A stretch of DNA of 24,887 nt from JAGOTT01 sp964450795 (GTDB lineage: Bacteria > Patescibacteriota > Minisyncoccia > Moranbacterales > UBA1568), in NCBI GenBank assembly GCA_964450795.1, contig CAYVDI010000009.1, positions 1 through 24,887 on the forward strand. Direction: 5' to 3'. Below the pieces are notes generated by a model, which ran no database searches, was not told the origin of the DNA, and saw only the letters and a list, made by a program, of their open reading frames with translations. The position numbers and the translations under genes are program-made. Numbering within the stretch: the stretch's first letter is position 1; each line of letters opens with the position of its first letter. Below are positions 1-3,791 of the stretch, one piece after another.

Positions 1-22
1 GCTTATACCCTCTCCATGGCTG

Positions 23-94
23 TGCCGGGGGGCAGAATTGAACTGCCGAAGCAAGGATTTTCAGGCCTTCGCTCTACCAATGAGCTACCCCGGC
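23..94 (-). tRNA. tRNA-Phe (anticodon GAA)
   Basis: Read on the minus strand this folds as a standard cloverleaf: a 7-bp acceptor stem GCCGGGG/CCCCGGC, D-arm GCTC/GAGC, an anticodon loop CTGAAAA giving anticodon GAA, and a T-arm GGCAG/CTGCC closing loop TTCAATT. The discriminator base is A (position 23) and is followed by CA rather than CCA, so CCA must be added after transcription. The anticodon stem has one mismatch next to the loop. It is the last of three tRNA genes in the same orientation. The 22 bases left before the window edge are too few to show whether it carries the downstream element seen behind the other two tRNAs. Confidence 0.95.
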
Positions 95-114
95 GCTTTT
101 CCGATACAAAGGAC

Positions 115-142
115 ATTGTATCCGAACGGCCGAAAAAATCAA
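115..142 (-). promoter_or_regulatory. Putative tRNA-Phe promoter
   Basis: On the minus strand a -35-like TTGATT (142-137) is followed after 16 bases by a good -10 TACAAT (120-115). The expected start near 107 is about 13 bases before the tRNA-Phe 5' end at 94. The -10 lies in a 7-bp inverted repeat (GATACAA/TTGTATC). The -35 begins immediately after the tRNA-Val 3'-end copy at 143-163, so the promoter is packed against the preceding element. Confidence 0.5.
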
Positions 143-163
143 CTGTGCACGCTCGAGGACTCG
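143..163 (-). pseudogene. Duplicated 3' end of tRNA-Val
   Basis: This 21-base stretch is identical to 296-316 and holds, on the minus strand, the end of the T-loop, the 3' half of the T-stem, the 3' acceptor strand, discriminator A and the following CAG of tRNA-Val. No D-arm, anticodon arm or matching 5' acceptor strand accompanies it, so it is a tRNA fragment and not a gene. It marks the far boundary of the element behind tRNA-Val. Confidence 0.85.
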
Positions 164-213
164 GTCACGAATATTTTTTGTGTCGTCACACAAAAAATTT
201 CTCGACCCTGCCT

Positions 214-284
214 CGATGTTTTGTCTTTTGACAAAACATCGCTCCGGCTTTCTCGTCCTCATGTAAGCCAAGTGGTTGGCTTAC
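214..284 (-). other. Conserved two-hairpin core, copy 1
   Basis: Stem A (12 bp, loop TTTT on the plus strand) at 214-241 and stem B (9 bp, loop GTGG) at 263-284 are separated by exactly 21 bases. Copy 2 at 511-581 has the same stem lengths, four-base loops and 21-base spacing. The block 239-261 matches 536-558 at 22 of 23 positions. The stem arms differ between copies, but most differences are compensatory. Confidence 0.8.
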
Positions 285-298
285 TGAACGGCACTCTG

Positions 299-372
299 TG
301 CACGCTCGAGGACTCGAACCTCGGACCCTCTCGGTGTAAACGAGATGCTCTAACCGACTGAGCTAAGCGTGC
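299..372 (-). tRNA. tRNA-Val (anticodon UAC)
   Basis: The minus strand gives a full cloverleaf: acceptor GCACGCT/AGCGTGC, D-arm GCTC/GAGC, anticodon stem TCTCG/CGAGA with loop TTTACAC (anticodon TAC), and T-arm CGAGG/CCTCG with loop TTCGAGT. The discriminator is A at 299, followed by CA, so CCA is not encoded. It sits between two structured elements. The one downstream of its 3' end (143-316) carries a second copy of the tRNA-Val 3' end. Confidence 0.96.
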
Positions 373-387
373 GTAGCAACTTCACCT

Positions 388-415
388 ATTGTACCCATCC
401 AAAGAAAAAGAACAA
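388..415 (-). promoter_or_regulatory. Putative tRNA-Val promoter
   Basis: On the minus strand, -35-like TTGTTC (415-410) and -10 TACAAT (393-388) are 16 bases apart. The predicted start near 380 is about 8 bases before the tRNA-Val 5' end at 372. The -35 lies inside the terminator hairpin at 401-433 that closes the preceding rplS/tRNA-Leu unit, so promoter and terminator share bases. Confidence 0.5.
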
Positions 416-433
416 GGAAGCCCCTGTTCTTTT
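401..433 (-). terminator. Intrinsic terminator of the rplS/tRNA-Leu unit
   Basis: On the minus strand the arms AAAAGAACA (433-425) and TGTTCTTTT (414-406) form a 9-bp stem, extended by an inner GG/CC pair, and run into TTTTTCTTT. It lies just past the tRNA-Leu-linked element (437-628) and before tRNA-Val. It probably ends transcripts carrying rluD, rplS, tRNA-Leu and that element. Confidence 0.7.
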
Positions 434-436
434 CCC

Positions 437-461
437 TTCGTTTGTGCCCAGGAGAGGACTC
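437..461 (-). pseudogene. Duplicated 3' end of tRNA-Leu
   Basis: This copy is identical over 25 bases to 604-628. On the minus strand it contains the end of the T-loop, the T-stem and acceptor 3' strands, discriminator A, and eight bases of 3' flank of tRNA-Leu. It is a fragment and not a functional gene. It forms the far boundary of the element behind tRNA-Leu, exactly as 143-163 does for tRNA-Val. Confidence 0.85.
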
Positions 462-510
462 TCCCTCGACTCTCGCCGCGCTGTCGCGCGCCTCGGTCTG
501 GGCACCGCCT

Positions 511-581
511 CGCGGTTTCGCAAGCTTGCGAAACGTCGCTCCGGCGTTCTCGTCCTCACACGAGCCGAATCGTCGGCTCGT
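511..581 (-). other. Conserved two-hairpin core, copy 2
   Basis: The geometry is the same as at 214-284: a 12-position stem A with a four-base loop, a 21-base linker, and a 9-bp stem B with a four-base loop. Stem A has two adjacent mismatches (513/536 and 514/535), and the other ten positions pair. Relative to copy 1, three pairs of stem A and four pairs of stem B are changed on both sides so that pairing is kept. Confidence 0.8.
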
Positions 582-611
582 TTCCTTGTCAAAACTCACT
601 GCGTTCGTTTG

Positions 612-695
612 TGCCCAGGAGAGGACTCGAACCTCCAATCCCTTGCGAGAACTAGCACCTCAAGCTAGCGCGTATACCAATTCCGCCACCTGGGC
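612..695 (-). tRNA. tRNA-Leu (anticodon GAG)
   Basis: The minus strand gives an 84-base class II tRNA: acceptor GCCCAGG/CCTGGGC, an anticodon stem CTAGC/GCTAG with loop TTGAGGT (anticodon GAG), a long variable arm (TCTCGCAAGGGA region), and T-arm loop TTCGAGT. The discriminator is A, followed by CA with no encoded CCA. Its 5' end is only 14 bases past the rplS stop codon, so it is probably cut out of the rplS transcript. Confidence 0.95.
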
Positions 696-709
696 ATGTT
701 TCCGAAAAC

Positions 710-1177
710 CTACGCCTTCGGAGCTTCTTCCTTCACCTCCGCCGTCTCTTCCGCAACCTCTTCCGCGTCTCCCTCGACGGGAACAAGCTCCTCGACGCTC
801 ACCTTTTTCGCCTTTCCAGTCTTCAGAGTCACTTCCTTGAGTTTCTTCGAGAGGAGTTTCGACGACTTGTCACGGACGAAATAGAGCTTCGCGCGGCGGG
901 ATCGAGTGCTCTTCACGACTTCGATCTTCTCGATATTCGGCGAGTACAGAGGGAGAACCAGCTCGACACCGATACCGAAGGAGACTTTCCGAACCGTAAC
1001 CATCGGAGAAGAGCTCTGTCCGCCCTTGATAGCGATGACCATGCCCTGGAAGACCTGCGTGCGCTCCTTGCCGCCCTCGACGATCTTCCGATATATCTTC
1101 ACCACGTCACCGGAATGGAGATCCGGAACGTCCTTTGTGCGGCGGGCCGCGTTGAATGCGATGAGATCCTTGTGCAT
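710..1177 (-). CDS. rplS: Large ribosomal subunit protein bL19
   Basis: The 155-residue product is a recognisable bL19, the 50S protein at the subunit interface. It begins MHKDLIAFN and continues with HSGDVVKIYRKIVEGGKERTQVFQG and the conserved FGIGVELVLPLYSPNIEKIEV and RRAKLYFVRD blocks (written here as landmarks). The ATG at 1177 is chosen over an in-frame upstream extension because bL19 homologues start here and AGGA sits 8-9 bases upstream. After about residue 115 there is an acidic Glu/Ala/Val-rich tail of about 30 residues, longer than in E. coli bL19. It follows rluD by 40 bases, and tRNA-Leu starts 14 bases after its stop, so all three probably share a transcript. Confidence 0.97.
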   Translation of the reverse strand: MHKDLIAFNAARRTKDVPDLHSGDVVKIYRKIVEGGKERTQVFQGMVIAIKGGQSSSPMVTVRKVSFGIGVELVLPLYSPNIEKIEVVKSTRSRRAKLYFVRDKSSKLLSKKLKEVTLKTGKAKKVSVEELVPVEGDAEEVAEETAEVKEEAPKA

Positions 1178-1217
1178 AGCGATTCCTGATAAACGGTGTA
1201 ATAAAGACAAAACGAGC

Positions 1218-2225
1218 CTATTCGCCCAAGCTCGAAGCTTCACCAGGATAACCCGGAATTTTTGTTTCGTCAATAGATTCGAGAAAACTTGAAAAATCGT
1301 CCGGAAGCGGCGAGTCGAATACGTACTCTTCACCAAAAAGATCGAAAGCAAGCCGCGAAGCGTGCAGGAGCTGTCTTGCCGGAAGCCCCGAGCCTTTCAT
1401 GCGCTTTCCTCCGTAGAGATAATCCCCGGCGACCGGAGCGCCGACCGCCGAAAAATGAACGCGTATCTGATGCGTCCGACCGGTTTCAGGCATCACTTCG
1501 ATCAGATCGTATTTCTCGAACCGTTCCTTCAGATTATATCGGGTGAACGCCTCGCGGGTATCCCCGAGAAACGTGTCCGGGTGCTTGACCGCTACACGCT
1601 TGAGTGTCCCGCGTTTCTCGGCGAGCGGAAACGAGATGCTTCCGGAATTTTCAGGAACATGACCAAGAAGAAGCGCCTGATACGTTTTCTCTATGCGATG
1701 ATCGTGAAATATCTGTTTGAGAGCGTCATAACTCTTCCGCGACCGCGCGATGACGACGATGCCACTCGTGTTCCGATCGAGACGATGGACGATTCCCGGA
1801 CGAAGGGCGTCTTCTCCGACACCCGAGATTTCCGGGTACTTCGCCACTATCCAATTCGCGACCGTTCCGAGCTCATCCCACGAAACCGGATGCATCTTCA
1901 TACCTGCCGGCTTGTCGATGACGACGATATGATCGTTCTCAAAAAGCACCGGCGGATCCGCGCCGATATCCGGTATCAAGGTCCGCTGTTCCGGAGGGAT
2001 GCCCGAATCGACGATATCTCCGAAGCGGAGCTTCCTCCTCGGATCGGCTTCCACCTCGCCATTCACCGATACAAGCCCCTCCAAAACGCCCTTTTTCACT
2101 TTTTCCCGAGAAATCGAGGAAAAAGCATCCATGCCTTTGAGAACGGACGCGAGAAAACCGTCGAGACGCTCATTCGAGTGCCGACGTTCGACCGAAGCCC
2201 TGACATGCTCAGATTTTCCCTCCAT
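1218..2225 (-). CDS. rluD: RluD-family 23S rRNA pseudouridine synthase
   Basis: The 335-residue protein has an N-terminal S4 RNA-binding domain (about residues 18-70) and a RluA/RluD-type catalytic domain. The catalytic motif is HRLDRNTSG, with the nucleophilic Asp at residue 150. The family motifs VVIDKPAGMKMHP (near 101) and GRTHQIRVHF (near 250) are present. Members isomerise uridines in 23S rRNA, RluD itself acting in helix 69. The exact target here is inferred from family membership, and an RluC-like or other specificity is possible. It lies upstream of rplS in one apparent translation operon with its own promoter-like sequence at 2247-2275. Confidence 0.9.
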   Translation of the reverse strand: MEGKSEHVRASVERRHSNERLDGFLASVLKGMDAFSSISREKVKKGVLEGLVSVNGEVEADPRRKLRFGDIVDSGIPPEQRTLIPDIGADPPVLFENDHIVVIDKPAGMKMHPVSWDELGTVANWIVAKYPEISGVGEDALRPGIVHRLDRNTSGIVVIARSRKSYDALKQIFHDHRIEKTYQALLLGHVPENSGSISFPLAEKRGTLKRVAVKHPDTFLGDTREAFTRYNLKERFEKYDLIEVMPETGRTHQIRVHFSAVGAPVAGDYLYGGKRMKGSGLPARQLLHASRLAFDLFGEEYVFDSPLPDDFSSFLESIDETKIPGYPGEASSLGE

Positions 2226-2246
2226 ACCCGTTTCTTGTGATGCATG

Positions 2247-2275
2247 ATTGTATCCCGGACTACAGAAAAGAGCAA
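2247..2275 (-). promoter_or_regulatory. Putative rluD-rplS promoter
   Basis: On the minus strand TTGCTC (2275-2270) and TACAAT (2252-2247) are 17 bases apart. The expected start near 2240 leaves a leader of about 15 bases before the rluD ATG at 2225. The -10 matches consensus at 5 of 6 positions and the -35 is weaker. Confidence 0.5.
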
Positions 2276-2427
2276 GCGTTCCTTTGAAAATGGGAACTTC
2301 CTGTTTTTTTCATACTACAGATAGTGATTTACATGCTTATAAACCACAACCTATTGTTATATTTTTTTTCAAAACCGGACGTTCCCCCCTTGCTTTTTCC
2401 AGAAAAAATGGCTCCGTAACGGTATGT

Positions 2428-2456
2428 TTGACATTATTTCAGAAGAATTTTATCAT
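2428..2456 (+). promoter_or_regulatory. Strong sigma70-type promoter for the peroxiredoxin/SOD genes
   Basis: A perfect -35 TTGACA (2428-2433) and -10 TATCAT (2451-2456) are separated by exactly 17 bases. Transcription should start near 2463, giving a leader of about 43 bases to the ATG at 2506. I see no clear operator for a redox regulator. Confidence 0.75.
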
Positions 2457-2505
2457 ACACGAACGTCTCTTGGCATCCAAAAAAGTAATCATTTTATACA
2501 ACATT

Positions 2506-3123
2506 ATGTGTGGAGGTTCATGCGAAGGCGGCTTCGGAAGCGAGAATATGCTTCCGGTTATCGGTCAAAGAATCCCGGATTTTTCGGGAGAAATGTACCA
2601 CGAAGAGGCGTTCAAGAAGGTCAATCTTTCGGATTTCTCGGGAAAATGGCTTATACTCTTCTTCTATCCGGCGGATTTCACGTTCGTCTGCCCGACAGAG
2701 CTCGAGGATATGGCGGAGAAATACGCGGAGTTCAAGAAGCTTGGCGCGGAGGTCGTCTCCGTGAGCACCGACACGAAATTCACCCACAAGGCGTGGCATG
2801 ACCACTCGGAAGCGATCAGGAAGATTTCCTTCCCGATGCTCGCCGACCCGACCGGGGAACTCTCGAGGATGATGGGCGTCTATATAGAGGATGGCGAGGA
2901 CGCGGGACTCGCGCTCCGCGGCACCTTCATCATCGATCCGGATCAGGTGCTTCAGTCCTACGAAATCAACTCGAACAATATCGGACGGAATTCCGACGAG
3001 GTTCTCCGGAAGCTCCAGGCGGCGCAATTCGTCCGCGAGCACGGAGGGGAGGTCTGCCCGGCGAAGTGGCAGCCGGGGAAGAAGACCCTCAAGCCCGGCA
3101 TCGAGCTCGTCGGCAAGATCTGA
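2506..3123 (+). CDS. ahpC: 2-Cys peroxiredoxin (AhpC/Prx1 type)
   Basis: This is a thiol peroxidase reducing hydrogen peroxide and organic peroxides. The peroxidatic Cys62 lies in FYPADFTFVCPTELED and the resolving Cys184 in GEVCPAKWQPG, the typical 2-Cys layout with a C-terminal resolving Cys. The product is 205 residues from the ATG at 2506. An internal ATG at 2548 would give 191 residues, close to the usual AhpC length, so the first 14 residues (MCGGSCEGGFGSEN) are either a small Cys-containing extension or untranslated. I prefer 2506 because it fits the promoter at 2428-2456 and stays in frame, but neither start has a convincing ribosome site. SOD follows after 32 bases, which makes an oxidative-defence pair. 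No AhpF or other reductase partner is visible here. Confidence 0.93.
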   Translation: MCGGSCEGGFGSENMLPVIGQRIPDFSGEMYHEEAFKKVNLSDFSGKWLILFFYPADFTFVCPTELEDMAEKYAEFKKLGAEVVSVSTDTKFTHKAWHDHSEAIRKISFPMLADPTGELSRMMGVYIEDGEDAGLALRGTFIIDPDQVLQSYEINSNNIGRNSDEVLRKLQAAQFVREHGGEVCPAKWQPGKKTLKPGIELVGKI

Positions 3124-3155
3124 ATCGAATCCTAACCAGACCAAACACCAAACAT

Positions 3156-3725
3156 ATGATCGTGTCGAAGGACTTCTCACATCTCATCGGACTCGACGGC
3201 TTCTCCGATACGCTCCTCACGAACCATTTCGCCCTTTACGAGGGATACGTGAAGAACGTGAACATGCTTGCCGACCTCTCCGGATCCGTCGAACCCGGAA
3301 CACCCCAGAGCTCCGAGCTCAGACGACGGTTCGGTTGGGAATGGAACGGCGTCCGTCTCCATGAGCTCTATTTCGGCAACCTCACGAAAACACCGGTATC
3401 CCTTTCCGGATCTTCTCAGATCGCCACGCTCATCACCGAGCGATTCGGAAGTGTCGAAGCATGGGAAAAGGACTTCCGTTCGGCCGGCGCTATCCGCGGC
3501 ATCGGGTGGGTCATTCTCGCGTATGACAAGGACGAGAAACGGATCTTCAACATCTGGGTGAACGAACACGACGGAGGACATCTCGTCGGAGCGACACCGC
3601 TTCTCGTGATGGATGTCTTCGAGCATGCCTTCATAACGGATTACGGATTGAAACGGGCGGAGTATGTAGACGCCTTCTTCCGATCGATCGATTGGAACGA
3701 GGTGGAGAGACGGTTCGCCGCATAG
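3156..3725 (+). CDS. Fe/Mn-family superoxide dismutase
   Basis: This 189-residue protein converts superoxide to oxygen and hydrogen peroxide, the latter being a substrate for the upstream peroxiredoxin. Candidate metal ligands are His24 (in NHFALYEGYVKNVN), His69 (LHELYFGNL), and Asp153 and His157 in DVFEHAF, the family signature usually written DxWEHA. The N-terminal and second-ligand regions are divergent from E. coli SodB/SodA: His24 is one residue closer to the YVxNxN tyrosine than in SodB, so Fe versus Mn cannot be called. The ATG at 3156 is preferred because the reading frame upstream of it overlaps the end of ahpC. No signal peptide is present, so it is probably cytoplasmic. Confidence 0.9.
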   Translation: MIVSKDFSHLIGLDGFSDTLLTNHFALYEGYVKNVNMLADLSGSVEPGTPQSSELRRRFGWEWNGVRLHELYFGNLTKTPVSLSGSSQIATLITERFGSVEAWEKDFRSAGAIRGIGWVILAYDKDEKRIFNIWVNEHDGGHLVGATPLLVMDVFEHAFITDYGLKRAEYVDAFFRSIDWNEVERRFAA

Positions 3726-3791
3726 CGTGTACGGGACGGAAAAATAACCAAAGGGGTCCGGGAGGGGGATCCGAAAAAGAACACAATACCT

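Larger units (their letters stand above)
143..316 (-). repeat. tRNA-Val-linked structured element (copy 1)
   Basis: This element is bounded by a perfect 21-base direct repeat at 143-163 and 296-316, which is the last part of tRNA-Val (T-loop to 3' end plus three flanking bases). Between the repeats lie three perfect stem-loops. Stem C is 173-183/188-198 (11 bp, loop 184-187). Stem A is 214-225/230-241 (12 bp, loop 226-229). Stem B is 263-271/276-284 (9 bp, loop 272-275). Stems A and B are joined by a linker at 242-262 that is almost identical in copy 2 (539-559). No stem is followed by a T-tract on the tRNA strand, so none looks like a terminator. The layout matches a tiny insertion at a tRNA 3' end or a structured RNA tail. 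Which of these it is cannot be decided from sequence alone. Confidence 0.8.
437..628 (-). repeat. tRNA-Leu-linked structured element (copy 2)
   Basis: This element is bounded by a perfect 25-base direct repeat at 437-461 and 604-628, made of the tRNA-Leu 3' end plus eight flanking bases. Inside are stem A (511-522/527-538, 10 of 12 positions paired, loop 523-526) and stem B (560-568/573-581, 9 bp, loop 569-572), joined by 21 bases nearly identical to copy 1. Bases 515-534 form a perfect 20-base palindrome. On the minus strand, 503-498 (GCCCAG) can pair with CTGGGC of the tRNA-end copy. Small hairpins between them suggest a reduced tRNA-like fold. No protein-coding signal is convincing in this stretch. 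The element is followed directly by a terminator at 401-433. Confidence 0.8.

Noticed and set aside
239..261. Resemblance of the element linker (GAGGACGAGAA on the minus strand) to a hammerhead ribozyme core
   Set aside because: The invariant CUGANGA is absent, and stem placement around it does not fit the hammerhead three-way junction.
143..628. CRISPR array made of the repeated segments
   Set aside because: There are only two units, the flanking repeats differ from one another, and no cas genes are present.
16..668. Several open frames of 60-107 codons over the tRNA region on both strands
   Set aside because: They run through tRNA genes and the hairpin elements, share no recognisable family and have no ribosome sites. 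The tRNA and repeat structure explains the sequence better.
1362..2240. A 292-codon open frame antisense to rluD
   Set aside because: It is a shadow frame. rluD carries the S4 and HRLDRNTSG motifs, and this frame carries none.
2275..2305. Short inverted repeat GTTCC/GGAAC before a T-run
   Set aside because: The stem has only 5 bp with a 10-base loop, and it does not sit at the end of a gene on the right strand.
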